64,000 nt of DNA from Psychromonas sp. Urea-02u-13 (GTDB lineage: Bacteria > Pseudomonadota > Gammaproteobacteria > Enterobacterales > Psychromonadaceae). Positions 1-9,534 of this stretch are shown one piece after another (position 1 is the first letter of the stretch; each line of letters opens with the position of its first letter). Position numbers and translations under genes: made by a program. The DNA lies in the NCBI RefSeq assembly GCF_002835995.1, contig NZ_PJBZ01000052.1, forward strand, positions 1-64,000. Direction: 5' to 3'. Under the pieces are notes generated by a model. It was not told the origin of the DNA. It worked only from the letters and a program-made list of their open reading frames with translations, and ran no database searches.

Positions 1-153
1 TATTCGTGAATAATTATTATGAATCAATTAATTAGCTTAAATTATTTTCATTGGAAATAGTTCCTATTCATATTAAGGTGGCAAGCGACTTTATTACATA
101 CGAACGTACGATAACAAACAGCCCACACTCGCTATTGATAAGGAAATAACACC

Positions 154-1013
154 ATGAAAAAACAAATACTGATTCTTTGCGCCACAGTGGCACTCTTACC
201 CACTGTTGTAGCAGCCAAAAATACTCACTCTGAAAAACATGATCAAGTTGCGGATACGTTGATTGCAGAGCAACGCGCTCAGTTATCAGAAAATACTGAA
301 GGTAAAGGTTTTGGCCCACAATCACCGCGAGATATAGATTCGATTCAGGGAAATAATCAACGTGCTTTTGGTGCTGCCCCCGCTTATACATCGATGAACC
401 TATGTAATATTCATTTCCATAAAAATGCGGAGCATAAAGGCGGTGAGTTTGCTAAATATGCAGGTAACGGAGATGGCCATGGTTATAACAGTGGTTATGT
501 TTATTCAGGTAAGTTAAGCAAAGCTGAACTAGCGCCCCTAAAAAAAGAAGTTGGCGCAAGCAAGCATGGCAGTTTATACCCAGGCGATACCATTGAAGTT
601 CATTATGTATATTCAACAGCACAAGTTAAGCCGGGTCCTACATTAGGGGCTTGTTTAGATGATTCAATTAGCAATCCACAACTACGCGTAGAAACACAGG
701 TTTACGTTTTAGTGAATGATAATGATGCTGCTGATTTTGCACAGTTAACTGAACACGGATTAAAATCCGGATACCAGCAAGCGCTTAATATTCCTAACAA
801 TACCGGCACAGCCGTGCAATATACAGGCTCAACAACCGGTCCAAGTTACAATGAAAAAGGGTCTCCTTTCCAAGTATCATGGAGCGTTCTAAGGTTGCCA
901 AAGTCAGCATTGAAAGTGTCGGTAAATGGCTTGAAGGTAATGTTTTCAACGAAGATCATGCACATGGTGTACGTAACTTAGTAACCAACCCAGCGTTATT
1001 GTCTGCTAAATAA
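154..1013 (+). pseudogene. delta-class carbonic anhydrase, frameshifted near the C-terminus
   Basis: Resembles exported bacterial delta-class (CA_like) carbonic anhydrases, zinc enzymes that interconvert CO2 and bicarbonate in the periplasm. A signal peptide (residues 1 to about 21) follows a good ribosome site (AAGGAAAT, about 140-147). Residues 82-99 hold the family block CNIHFHKNAEHKGGEF with histidines 87, 89 and 94 as likely zinc-site residues. The open frame continues to a stop at 979-981, but after about residue 245 (SWSV) it gives unrelated sequence. From 891 another frame gives 40 residues of typical family C-terminus (KVAKVSIESVGKWLEGNVF, then NEDHAHGVRNLV) ending at TAA 1011-1013. 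The family usually reads WSVRPKV here, so about four bases were probably lost near 888-890. Either a recent pseudogene or a sequence error; family assignment is from recall. Confidence 0.75.
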
Positions 1014-1022
1014 AAACAGCTC

Positions 1023-1069
1023 AACTTCAGTTTTTATTACGATGATAAAACTGGAGTTTCTCTTTTTTA
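1023..1069 (+). terminator. Rho-independent terminator of the carbonic anhydrase gene
   Basis: Arms AACTTCAGTTTT and AAAACTGGAGTT (one mismatch or wobble) enclose a 12-base loop and are followed by TTCTCTTTTTT. It starts 10 bases after the restored stop codon. Confidence 0.8.
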
Positions 1070-1090
1070 TTACCCCTATCTCAAACACAA

Positions 1091-1116
1091 AAAAGGGATG
1101 CTCGAGCATCCCTTTT
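1091..1116. terminator. Perfect palindrome, likely bidirectional terminator
   Basis: A 26-base perfect palindrome centred on CTCGAG (AAAAGGGATG on the left, mirrored on the right), with A-rich left and T-rich right flanks. It lies between the convergent carbonic anhydrase and LPMO genes and can terminate both. Confidence 0.75.
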
Positions 1117-1143
1117 ATTCGTTAGTATATATAAAGGTTATTT

Positions 1144-1316
1144 GTAACTACTCAGGCCGTCGCTATTTAAGCCTATTTCATCGTTAAAAAATGCTCATTT
1201 AAACGACTAAACTGCGCTTTTTCGCCTTGAACTAAGCATAAATAGCTTAGTCCTGAGCAGTTACTGTCTATTTTCGTATGAAAAGCACACGTTTTAGCAG
1301 GGTGCTGAGTAGTTAC
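1144..1316 (-). mobile_element. Inverted-repeat element family A, long copy 1 (173 bp)
   Basis: Bounded by a perfect 12-bp inverted repeat, GTAACTACTCAG at 1144-1155 and CTGAGTAGTTAC at 1305-1316. Read on the minus strand it carries the family core TTCAAGGCGAAAAAGCGCAG and then a GTTTAAATGAGCATTTTTT block. Related copies lie at 13868-13988, 40284-40404 and 44684-44885. No coding capacity, so a MITE-like or REP-like element. It begins two bases after the LPMO stop codon, in the same sense as that gene. Confidence 0.85.
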
Positions 1317-1318
1317 GG

Positions 1319-3007
1319 TTATTTAACCTCTTTCCATCCCCCCCACTGACCTGTTGTGCCAGGTTCTTGACCTTTAGTCCACCAGCCGGCAGTGTAAGTA
1401 ATACCATTTACAATGACAGTATCACCCGTATTGTAAACCGTTTCTGCATTCCAAGTAGAATCACCTACTACTGGCGTTGGTGTAACAACTACCGGAGTAG
1501 GTGTCGCAACCGGAGTAGGTGTCGCAACTGGCGTTGGTGTAACAACTACCGGAGTAGGCGTCGCAACTGGCGGAGTAGGAAGTACTGCTGGAGTAGGGGT
1601 TACTACAGAACCACCTTCACAAGGTACTTCATTCCAGAACCATGATGCTGCCGATGGCGTTTCCCATAAACCTGGATTATTTTGTGCTTCAAAACATGCG
1701 CCGTTATAAGCAACAAGTTCACCATTGCTTACTTTTGTTTTGCCCGGCACAAATATAATTGCACTGCCAGTACCTGGTGGTGGCGTCACAACTGGTGTAG
1801 GGATAATAATCAGTGTCGGTATTACTGGCGTTGGCGTAATAATAGGTGTCGGTGTAATAATAGGTGTCGGTGTAATTATAGGTGTCGGTGTAATTATTGG
1901 CGTTGGCGTAATAACAGGTGTCGGCGTAATGATTGGCGTTGGCGTCACGGCTGGCGTAGGAGTGATAACCGGCGTAGGTACAAATTTCACTAACGATAAT
2001 TGGTACGCAAAATCAGTGGTCGGTGCAAAGACTTTATTTGCATAATGATTATTCCAATCATACATGTAGTGATCGCCATGCCAGTTACCAATCACCCATG
2101 TGTTATCAGTATCAAGCATGACCATATCGGCTAGATCACCCGGCCATGAATCTTGGTTTTGCATCGTGACTTGTAATGAAACATCCGTTGTTTCGACACC
2201 TGTCGCATCAAAAATACGGAAACGTACGGTGTCATCAATCTCACTATTAGTAATCAGACCCGTTTCCAAGAAGCTACCTAATTCGACTAAACTAACGATT
2301 GGATCCGTTGGCTCTGGCGTCGGTGTTGGCTCGATTGGCGTGCCGTTAGAGACAAGCGTGATATCGGCACAGTTATAAAAACCTTCACCGGCAACATCGT
2401 AACGCTGCCAGCGACTGACTAATACCGCATCACCTGTTCGGCCCGCGGGTACAGGAATCACAAAAGTATTGGTTTTTGCCATGACCGAGTAATCATCAAA
2501 GTGAATCAGTTCAAGATCATCCCAGTTAATCGGCATGCTTGGGTCGTAGCTCTCTTTGGTTAAATAGAACTGACGAAATGAAGGGTTATGTGGCGCTGTG
2601 GCAATATGCTCAATGGCGATGGTATTACCCGCACTCACTTGCACTGTTGCTTTTTTCCAATCTGCATGCGCAACATTCAAGCCTGATTTACTGCTATCAC
2701 CAGCAGAACAAATTTGCCCATCGGGAATCGCTAATTTAACCGCGTCCATATTATTGTAATCAGCGACTAATTTAGCGATTTCATTTTTCTGGATAAATTG
2801 TGTTGTACCACTTTCATCATAAGCAGCTTTACAGGCAGCGTTTGGAATATCAACACCATTGGTTGACCAATAGCCTCCATCGTCATAACAGCTCACTTGG
2901 CGGGCAGCGGGTGAACTTAAATAGCCATGTGCTGATACCGGCAAGCTACTAATAGCGGCACTACCAAACATTGCAACGGTAATAAGTTTTAAAGTAAAAC
3001 GTTTCAT
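1319..3007 (-). CDS. AA10 lytic polysaccharide monooxygenase with two chitin-binding modules
   Basis: Copper enzyme that oxidatively cleaves crystalline chitin; secreted. The signal peptide is residues 1-26, so the mature protein begins HGYLSSPAAR, placing His27 at the N-terminus as the copper brace requires; the second brace histidine is probably His140 (TAPHNPSF). The AA10 domain ends near residue 218. Residues about 235-342 form a module I cannot name, possibly a GbpA-like or carbohydrate-binding domain. TPTP-rich linkers follow (about 344-425 and 478-515), separating two CBM5/12-type modules (about 430-475, and 516-562 with AGWWTKGQEPG). The start has AAGGAG upstream. Divergent from the chitinase, whose C-terminal tail is nearly identical, so the two probably act together. 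Confidence 0.92.
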   Translation of the reverse strand: MKRFTLKLITVAMFGSAAISSLPVSAHGYLSSPAARQVSCYDDGGYWSTNGVDIPNAACKAAYDESGTTQFIQKNEIAKLVADYNNMDAVKLAIPDGQICSAGDSSKSGLNVAHADWKKATVQVSAGNTIAIEHIATAPHNPSFRQFYLTKESYDPSMPINWDDLELIHFDDYSVMAKTNTFVIPVPAGRTGDAVLVSRWQRYDVAGEGFYNCADITLVSNGTPIEPTPTPEPTDPIVSLVELGSFLETGLITNSEIDDTVRFRIFDATGVETTDVSLQVTMQNQDSWPGDLADMVMLDTDNTWVIGNWHGDHYMYDWNNHYANKVFAPTTDFAYQLSLVKFVPTPVITPTPAVTPTPIITPTPVITPTPIITPTPIITPTPIITPTPIITPTPVIPTLIIIPTPVVTPPPGTGSAIIFVPGKTKVSNGELVAYNGACFEAQNNPGLWETPSAASWFWNEVPCEGGSVVTPTPAVLPTPPVATPTPVVVTPTPVATPTPVATPTPVVVTPTPVVGDSTWNAETVYNTGDTVIVNGITYTAGWWTKGQEPGTTGQWGGWKEVK

Positions 3008-3676
3008 CTACAACTCCTTTTGTATTTAACTTCAATCTAACTGATTGAAAAGTGACCGACTGTCACCCATTGCATTGTACATAGCTGTCGATGCTATTCT
3101 GGAGCTAACTCGCAAAAACAGTATCAAATGTAAAACGATTGTTAAAACATTCCTTAATGAGTAGAAAGCTTCAGACACAAAATAGCCTTCTAAAAAGCAG
3201 GAAAATGCAATAATTGGCTTATTATTTTTTGGCTGCTGAATAAAAAAATAAAAAATTACAATCGTGAAACCGCTTGGCGACACTAAGATCTTGATGGCTC
3301 ATTGACAACAAAACAACTTAAAAACTGATTTTTATTTTTTCCTCACGCCAGTACATTTAATATCAACATCAATCATAATTTTAACCCGTGAAATTGATCA
3401 TGTGTTGCCATAACGATATTGATAAATGCCTATTGTTATCTCTGAATAAAAGCCATATAGTGGATATCGTCTTACCTAAGACATTAATTTAAAAGCATCA
3501 TTTGATAGGGGCAAGAGCCCATTAAACTATCAGTGATGGAGCCAAGGATTGGCATGAAGTGGATAAGGAATGTTCACCCTATCAGTGAATAACTCTCCCT
3601 CCCTTATATATTTATGCCTTTCCTTTGCTTGATTTGAATTATTAAAATAATCATTTACAAACAAAGGAATGAATGT
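3008..3676. promoter_or_regulatory. Divergent control region between LPMO and chitinase
   Basis: A 669-bp region without a convincing gene. It must hold the promoters of both chitin genes. A 10-base direct repeat CTATCAGTGA occurs at 3527-3536 and 3579-3588, 52 bp apart, upstream of the chitinase, and could be a regulator site. I could not fix -35/-10 elements with confidence. Confidence 0.45.
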
Positions 3677-6139
3677 ATGAAAAGAAGTATCTTAGCAGCA
3701 TCCGTACTTGCCGCGATTGCAAGTTCAGCAATAGCAGCCCCTTCAGCACCTTCTATTGATATGTACGGTTCAAACAACCTGCAATTCTCTAAAGTTGAAT
3801 TAGCAATGGACACAACCTCTGGTTACAAGTCTATGGTTAAGTACAATGAAGAAGCTAAAATCGCGATTAAATTCAACCAGTGGAGTGGTACAACGGGTGA
3901 TACTTACAAAGTCTTCTTTGACGGTACAGAAGTCGCATCGGGTCCAATTAGCGGTAGCCAAACAACAGCTAGCTTTGGTTACGCGCAAGGTGGTGTTTAC
4001 GATGTTGTTATTGAAGCATGTGACGCGACAGGTTGTACAGCAAGTTCTAAAACGCAAATAACGGTTGCAGACACTGATGGCTCTCACTTAGCACCACTAA
4101 CAATGAATATTGACCCTACAAACAAATCTTACAACACAGATAAAAGTAAAGTTGTCGGTACTTACTTTGTAGAATGGGGTATTTACGATCGTAAATATAC
4201 TGTTGATAACATTCCAGCAGACAACCTAACGCATATCCTTTACGGTTTCATTCCAATTTGTGGTCCAAATGAATCTTTAAAATCTGTGGGAGGCAATAGC
4301 TTCAACGCACTACAAACAGCTTGTAAAGGCGCACAAGATTTTGAAGTTGTTATCCATGATCCATGGGCAGCTTACCAAAAATCATTCGGCCAAGCAGGTC
4401 ATGATTTCAACACACCAATCAAAGGTAACTTTGCGATGATGATGGCGCTTAAACAGCGTAATCCTGATCTAAAAATTCTTCCTTCTGTGGGTGGTTGGAC
4501 TTTATCTGACCCCTTCTTTAGCTTTACAGAAAAAGCAAACCGTGACGTATTTGTTGCCTCAGTTGCTGAATTCCTAACAACTTGGAAATTCTTCGACGGT
4601 GTTGATATTGACTGGGAGTTTCCTGGTGGTGGCGGTGAAAATGCAAACTTAGGCGACCCTGTTAAAGATGGCCCTGCTTACGTTGCATTGATGCAAGAAC
4701 TTCGTGCAATGTTAGACGAACTTGAAATCGCTAACGGTAAAGCATACGAATTAACCTCTGCAATCGGTGTTGGTTTTGATAAAATTGAAGATGTTGATTA
4801 CGGTCAAGCAGTTCAGTACATGGACTACATCTTTGCAATGACTTACGATTTCTACGGCGGTTGGAACAACGTACCAGGTCACCAAACTGCACTTTACTGT
4901 GGTTCGTTCATGGCCCCTGGTCAATGTGACGGCAGTGGTGTTGATGCTGAAGGCGTTCAATTTAAAGGCCCTGCTTACACGGTTGATAACGGTATTCAGT
5001 TATTACTAGCACAAGGCGTTCCTGCTAACCAACTTGTTGTTGGTGCTGCAATGTACGGACGTGGTTGGGATGGCGTGATGGAATCAAGCTTAACGGATCC
5101 TTCTGACCCAATGACTGGTACTGGCAACGGCAAGTTAACAGGCACTAAAGCACAAGGTGTTTGGGAAGCTGGCGTAATCGATTATAAAGGCATCAAAAAA
5201 TACATGCTTGGTGCTGATGAGCAAGGTATCAATGGCTTTGAAGCAGGATACGATGAAGGCGCTGAAGCACCTTACGTATGGAATAAAGCAACGGGTCAGC
5301 TAATTACATTTGATAGCGCACGTTCTATTAAAGCAAAAGGTTCGTACGTAAATACATTAGGTTTAGCGGGTCTTTTCTCTTGGGAAATCGATGCTGATAA
5401 TGGCGATATCTTAAATGCGATGCATGAAGGTCTTGCAATTACTGATGGTACTTTACCAACGCCAACACCTACTCCTGTAGTGACACCTACTCCTGTAGTT
5501 ACACCTACTCCTGTAGTGACACCTACTCCTGTAGTTACACCTACTCCTGTAGTTACACCTACTCCTGTAGTTACACCTACTCCTGTAGTTACGCCTACGC
5601 CTGCAGTAACGCCTACTCCTGTAGTTACACCTACGCCTGTAGTAACACCTACTCCTGTGATTGGCGATATTACACCGTTTATTCCAGGTAAAACTAAAGT
5701 AAACAACGGTGATGTTGTTTCTTATAAAGGTTCTTGTTTTGAAGCTCAAAACAATCCTGGTACTTGGGAAACACCTTCTGCAGCATCATGGTTCTGGACT
5801 GAAGTACCATGTGAAGGCGGCTCTGTAGTAACACAGTCTCCAGTTGTAACTTCGACACCTGCAGTAACACCTACTCCGGTAGTTACGCCTACTCCAGTAG
5901 TTACGCCTACTCCAGTAGTTACGCCTACTCCAGTAGTTACGCCTACTCCAGTAGTTACACCTACTCCTGCTGTTACACCAACACCTGTTGTTGGCGATTC
6001 AGATTGGAGCGCATCAACTATCTATAACAGTGGTGACACTGTGGTAGTAAATGGTGTGACTTACGTTGCTGGTTGGTGGACTAAAGGCCAAGAGCCTGGT
6101 ACTACTGGCGAATGGGGTGTATGGAAAGAAGTTAAATAA
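3677..6139 (+). CDS. chiA: Secreted GH18 chitinase (ChiA type) with tandem chitin-binding tail
   Basis: Endo/exo-chitinase of the Serratia ChiA type, 820 residues. Signal peptide 1 to about 20 (AIA cleavage site). Residues about 24-135 are the ChiA N-terminal Ig/FnIII-like domain. The GH18 barrel covers about 155-590 with the catalytic motif D307-G-V-D310-I-D312-W-E314; Glu314 is the acid/base (ChiA Glu315). The barrel closes with LFSWEIDADNGD. Two CBM5/12 modules follow (about 672-718 and 775-820), each preceded by a long TPTPVV linker. Ribosome site AAAGGAAT sits about 8 bases before the ATG. The tail matches that of the divergent LPMO almost residue for residue. Confidence 0.95.
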   Translation: MKRSILAASVLAAIASSAIAAPSAPSIDMYGSNNLQFSKVELAMDTTSGYKSMVKYNEEAKIAIKFNQWSGTTGDTYKVFFDGTEVASGPISGSQTTASFGYAQGGVYDVVIEACDATGCTASSKTQITVADTDGSHLAPLTMNIDPTNKSYNTDKSKVVGTYFVEWGIYDRKYTVDNIPADNLTHILYGFIPICGPNESLKSVGGNSFNALQTACKGAQDFEVVIHDPWAAYQKSFGQAGHDFNTPIKGNFAMMMALKQRNPDLKILPSVGGWTLSDPFFSFTEKANRDVFVASVAEFLTTWKFFDGVDIDWEFPGGGGENANLGDPVKDGPAYVALMQELRAMLDELEIANGKAYELTSAIGVGFDKIEDVDYGQAVQYMDYIFAMTYDFYGGWNNVPGHQTALYCGSFMAPGQCDGSGVDAEGVQFKGPAYTVDNGIQLLLAQGVPANQLVVGAAMYGRGWDGVMESSLTDPSDPMTGTGNGKLTGTKAQGVWEAGVIDYKGIKKYMLGADEQGINGFEAGYDEGAEAPYVWNKATGQLITFDSARSIKAKGSYVNTLGLAGLFSWEIDADNGDILNAMHEGLAITDGTLPTPTPTPVVTPTPVVTPTPVVTPTPVVTPTPVVTPTPVVTPTPVVTPTPAVTPTPVVTPTPVVTPTPVIGDITPFIPGKTKVNNGDVVSYKGSCFEAQNNPGTWETPSAASWFWTEVPCEGGSVVTQSPVVTSTPAVTPTPVVTPTPVVTPTPVVTPTPVVTPTPVVTPTPAVTPTPVVGDSDWSASTIYNSGDTVVVNGVTYVAGWWTKGQEPGTTGEWGVWKEVK
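5455..5655 (+). repeat. PT-repeat linker DNA in the chitinase gene (first block)
   Basis: About a dozen 15-18 bp units encoding TPTPVV, with the same unit (CCTACTCCTGTAGTT) repeated almost exactly. A second block lies at about 5860-5990, and comparable arrays at about 1470-1600 and 1790-1975 encode the LPMO linkers. Prone to length change by slippage or recombination. Confidence 0.85.
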
Positions 6140-6184
6140 TCTTTCTATAAACTACCTATTTATTAAGTAGCGATATGTTCAAAT

Positions 6185-6216
6185 AAAAGGGGATGCAATT
6201 GCATCCCCTTTTTTAT
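6185..6216. terminator. Bidirectional terminator between chiA and the cysteine desulfurase gene
   Basis: Perfect palindrome AAAAGGGGATGCA / TGCATCCCCTTTT, followed by T residues on the plus strand and, read leftward, by a T-rich stretch. It separates two convergent genes. Confidence 0.85.
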
Positions 6217-6218
6217 AT

Positions 6219-7448
6219 TTATTCTTTTAACAGGCTAATCACATCTTTTAATGCACTAATGAAAGCCTTCACTTCGGCCAATGTATTATAAAGCGAGAAT
6301 GAAACCCGTACGGTCCCAGAACAATTAAGCGCCGAGAGTAATGGCATCGCACAATGACTACCACTACGAACCGCGATGCCTTGTGCATCTAATAACATCG
6401 CAATATCGCTGTGATGTTCATCTTCAACTAAAAAACTAATTGCGCCTGATTTGGGCACTCCAGGGCTAAAAACGGTGACTTCAGGAATCGCTAATAATGC
6501 ACCTTCTGCAACCGCTAATAACATCTGCTCATGCAACATCATCATTTTACGATCGTAGTGATTTAAGAACTCAATGGCGGCAGCCAAACCGATTGCACCG
6601 GCAATATTAGGCGTCCCCGCTTCAAACTTAAAAGGTAATTCGTTATAAACAGTTTCAGAAAAACTCACACTTTTAATCATTTCACCGCCCCCCTGCCAAG
6701 GTGGAAGCGCGTCTAATAAATGCTGTTTTCCATATAAAATACCCACACCGGTTGGCGCAAATAATTTATGACCAGAGAACAGGTAATAATCACAATCCAA
6801 TGCCTGTACATCAACAGGCATATGCGCAATTGCTTGAGCGCCATCAATAATCACTTTTATATCGTGCTGATGTGCCAGTGTAATAATCTCTTCAATAGGA
6901 TTAATAATACCCAGTGCATTAGAGATATGAGCGACTGATACAAACTTTGTTTTATCATTTAATAACTGCTGATAAGCGGCTAAATCTAAGCTGTTATCTT
7001 CTTTTAAAGGAATTACTTTTAACACAATGCCTATCGACTCAACCAACATCTGCCAAGGCACAATATTGGCATGATGCTCAAGCGTGCTGATGATCACTTC
7101 ATCACCCGCATTGAGCTGTGAGGCAAACACGTTAGTTAATAGGTTAAAACCTTCGGTTGTGCCTTTTGTCCAAATAATCTCTTTACTGCTACTGGCATTA
7201 ATAAATTGGCATACCGTTTCACGCGCATTTTCAAAGACAGTGGTCGCTCGATTACTTAACTGATGACTTGCTCGATGTACGTTAGCGTTATCATTAAGAT
7301 AAAAGTGAGTGATCGCTTCAACCACAGCAAGCGGCTTTTGCGTCGTCGCTGCGTTATCAAGGTAGATTAATGGATGATCATTTATCTGCTGGTCGAGAAT
7401 AGGGAATTGTTCGCGAAATTCATTCACAGAAAAGAGTTTGTTTTGCAT
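6219..7448 (-). CDS. csdA: Class II cysteine desulfurase (CsdA/SufS type)
   Basis: PLP enzyme that takes sulfur from cysteine for Fe-S cluster assembly or sulfur transfer, cytosolic. 409 residues, the usual length. The PLP lysine is Lys228 (SGHKLFAPTGVG), with the cofactor histidine near 125 (LEHHANIVPW), and the persulfide cysteine is Cys366 in RSGSHCAMPLL. The C-terminal LNCSGTVRVSF resembles CsdA more than SufS. No suf genes or csdE lie next to it, so it stands alone, which also favours CsdA. Distinguishing CsdA from SufS needs a tree. Confidence 0.88.
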   Translation of the reverse strand: MQNKLFSVNEFREQFPILDQQINDHPLIYLDNAATTQKPLAVVEAITHFYLNDNANVHRASHQLSNRATTVFENARETVCQFINASSSKEIIWTKGTTEGFNLLTNVFASQLNAGDEVIISTLEHHANIVPWQMLVESIGIVLKVIPLKEDNSLDLAAYQQLLNDKTKFVSVAHISNALGIINPIEEIITLAHQHDIKVIIDGAQAIAHMPVDVQALDCDYYLFSGHKLFAPTGVGILYGKQHLLDALPPWQGGGEMIKSVSFSETVYNELPFKFEAGTPNIAGAIGLAAAIEFLNHYDRKMMMLHEQMLLAVAEGALLAIPEVTVFSPGVPKSGAISFLVEDEHHSDIAMLLDAQGIAVRSGSHCAMPLLSALNCSGTVRVSFSLYNTLAEVKAFISALKDVISLLKE

Positions 7449-7841
7449 TTAATGAAATTCCGTAGGTCAAATAAAATAGCGCCACGCTAACATGCTATTT
7501 ATGCTTAGATTCAAAGAATAAATAGCCGCGACTGAAAGTATTGATAGGTGAGTTAGTTTACAAAGCAGAATAAACAGTGTCTATCTATATTGAAAATGAA
7601 TAGCGATATTAAAAATGAATAGATGTTCAATACTCTACATTTTTATTATTTATTCAGCGACTTTTTCCTTATCTTCATCGTCCCGCATTAGCATATCAGT
7701 GCCTTATTAATTCAGCGTAAAATAAAAGAAATAAGATGACCTATTACCCAAAGGATTTATCAATCACTTATGATGTTATGGTAAATTACTCCAAGACGCA
7801 TTACTCAACGATGTTGCGCAATATTTAACCCAGGAATGACC
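7449..7841. other. Intergenic region upstream of csdA and the PLD gene
   Basis: About 390 bp, AT-rich, holding the divergent promoters. An 11-base direct repeat AAAATGAATAG occurs twice near 7592-7622. I see no RNA gene or clear operator. Confidence 0.4.
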
Positions 7842-9386
7842 ATGTCCCGATTCAACTTATTACGATGCTTTAAATATCTACCTCTTGCTGCTTTAGCGCT
7901 GTTAAGCAGTGCTTGCGTTGATAATGATGAGCGAATTCCAGCCGTCACAAAGAATTATTGTGCTGATATCAGCAGTAAACCCGTAACCAGTCTAAGCCAA
8001 CAACTCGCCTCTATTGCCGATAAGATGAAAGATAAAACCGGTGTTTACGTACTTGAACAAAGTACAGAGGCAATGTTAACTCGTGCTTGGCTAACAGAAT
8101 ATGCTGAGCAAACCATTGATGTGCAGTACTTTATCTTTTCAACGGATAACATTGGTTTAATTGCCAGTGATTTCTTAGTACAAGCAGCTGACCGAGGTAT
8201 CAAAGTAAGGCTCTTAGTTGACGACATTATGATCGAGGCGAGAGGAGATGAATTATTATTATTAGATGCACACGAAAACCTTTCTATTCGAATTTATAAT
8301 CCAATGGCAAATGTGGGTAAAAATTTCTTTCAAAAAATGGATAATTTAGTCACTGATTTTCATGGTTTTAATCAGCGTATGCATAATAAAACCTTCACGG
8401 TTGATGGCAAAGTGTCTATTACCGGTGGCCGTAATATCGCCGACGAGTATTTTGGTTACGACCACGCCTTTAATTTTAGAGACCGAGATGTACTGTTGAT
8501 TGGTGGTGAAGTTAAAGCCGTGCAGCGTTCATTTGATGAGTTTTGGAATAACTCGCTCAGCGTGCCGATTAATCAACTCGTTGAAAAGGCCTATAAAAAA
8601 CCGAGTTATGAAGCATTACATCAATACGCTTGTGATCCGGTTAATTTCTTACCCGAAATACGTGCACAAATTTATAACATGCCAGAAACTATCAAAGCCG
8701 TTCAACGCGGTAATAAACTGCATTGGTTAGACAATATTGAATATGTTTCCGATAAACCAGGGAAAAACGATCAAAGCCAATTTCTGGCAGGTGGGGGTCT
8801 TTCAACGCAGCGACTAATAGAATTGGCCAAAAGTGCAAAGCATTCAATTACTATTCAAACACCTTATTTAATTACCACAGAGCTCAGTCAAAACCTCTTT
8901 AAGGAATTAATTGATAAGGGTGTTGAAATTAAAATTTTGACCAACAGTTTAGCGTCTAATGATAACTTTGAAGCCTTTAGTGGTTACCAACGCGTGCGTA
9001 AATCGTTACTCAAAATAGGCGTCGAAATCTATGAATTTAAGCCTGATGCACAGATAAGAAAGAAGGTCATGTCAGAAGAGATGCATCGTCAATTAGACAA
9101 AGCGCCTATCTTTACTTTACATGCGAAATCGATGGTTATTGACGATAAAGTCACCGTTATTGCAACCTTCAATTTAGATCCACGTAGCGCCAACCTCAAT
9201 ACAGAAAGCATTACCGTTATCCCTTCGCTTGAGATAGCAAAACAGGTAAAAGAAGGCATGTTGGTTGAAATGTTACCAGAAAATGCATGGCGTACAACGC
9301 TAGATTGGAATCCTGATCATTTAGTAAAATCGAGTATCAGATTGAAAGTAAAAACGCGTCGTATAGTGCCAAAAAGCATACTCTAA
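7842..9386 (+). CDS. Phospholipase D superfamily lipoprotein (cardiolipin-synthase-like)
   Basis: Phosphatidyltransferase or phosphodiesterase fold with two HKD motifs: HNKTFTVD (His181, Lys183, Asp188) followed by GGRN, and HAKSMVID (His427, Lys429) followed by NLDPRS. The N-terminus is a lipoprotein signal with lipobox LSSAC (Cys25), so the protein is probably anchored in the envelope. I prefer the ATG at 7842 to that at 7836, because AGGA at 7832-7835 is six bases from the former and touches the latter. The substrate is unknown; a role in phospholipid remodelling is inferred from the family. It faces pdxJ convergently. Confidence 0.85.
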   Translation: MSRFNLLRCFKYLPLAALALLSSACVDNDERIPAVTKNYCADISSKPVTSLSQQLASIADKMKDKTGVYVLEQSTEAMLTRAWLTEYAEQTIDVQYFIFSTDNIGLIASDFLVQAADRGIKVRLLVDDIMIEARGDELLLLDAHENLSIRIYNPMANVGKNFFQKMDNLVTDFHGFNQRMHNKTFTVDGKVSITGGRNIADEYFGYDHAFNFRDRDVLLIGGEVKAVQRSFDEFWNNSLSVPINQLVEKAYKKPSYEALHQYACDPVNFLPEIRAQIYNMPETIKAVQRGNKLHWLDNIEYVSDKPGKNDQSQFLAGGGLSTQRLIELAKSAKHSITIQTPYLITTELSQNLFKELIDKGVEIKILTNSLASNDNFEAFSGYQRVRKSLLKIGVEIYEFKPDAQIRKKVMSEEMHRQLDKAPIFTLHAKSMVIDDKVTVIATFNLDPRSANLNTESITVIPSLEIAKQVKEGMLVEMLPENAWRTTLDWNPDHLVKSSIRLKVKTRRIVPKSIL

Positions 9387-9467
9387 TAGCTAAGGCCATA
9401 TAACGATAAATACGGGGAAATTTTCAAGGATAAAGTAGAGTGAAGATGTTGTGATCAAGATGTTGTG

Positions 9468-9512
9468 ATAAAAACTGAGTGATGAAATACAGCGTGCATT
9501 TCATCACTCAGT
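9468..9512 (-). terminator. Terminator of the pdxJ transcript
   Basis: A 15-bp perfect stem (ACTGAGTGATGAAAT and its complement, loop of nine) followed on the minus strand by TTTTTATC. It ends the lepA-to-pdxJ gene block and can also stop the convergent PLD gene. Confidence 0.8.
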
Positions 9513-9534
9513 CAAACAACGATAAAGCGTTTAA

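Noticed and set aside
1144-1316. Rho-independent terminator only
   Set aside because: The same 120-200 bp sequence recurs at three other loci with inverted ends, so it is a repeat element; a termination role remains possible.
1725-2045. Plus-strand frame rich in GVGVI over the LPMO linker
   Set aside because: An antisense artefact of the PT-repeat DNA; the same occurs over the chitinase linker (5296-5749).
3032-3283. 83-codon minus-strand frame between LPMO and chitinase
   Set aside because: No ribosome site, no family resemblance, and it lies in a divergent promoter region.
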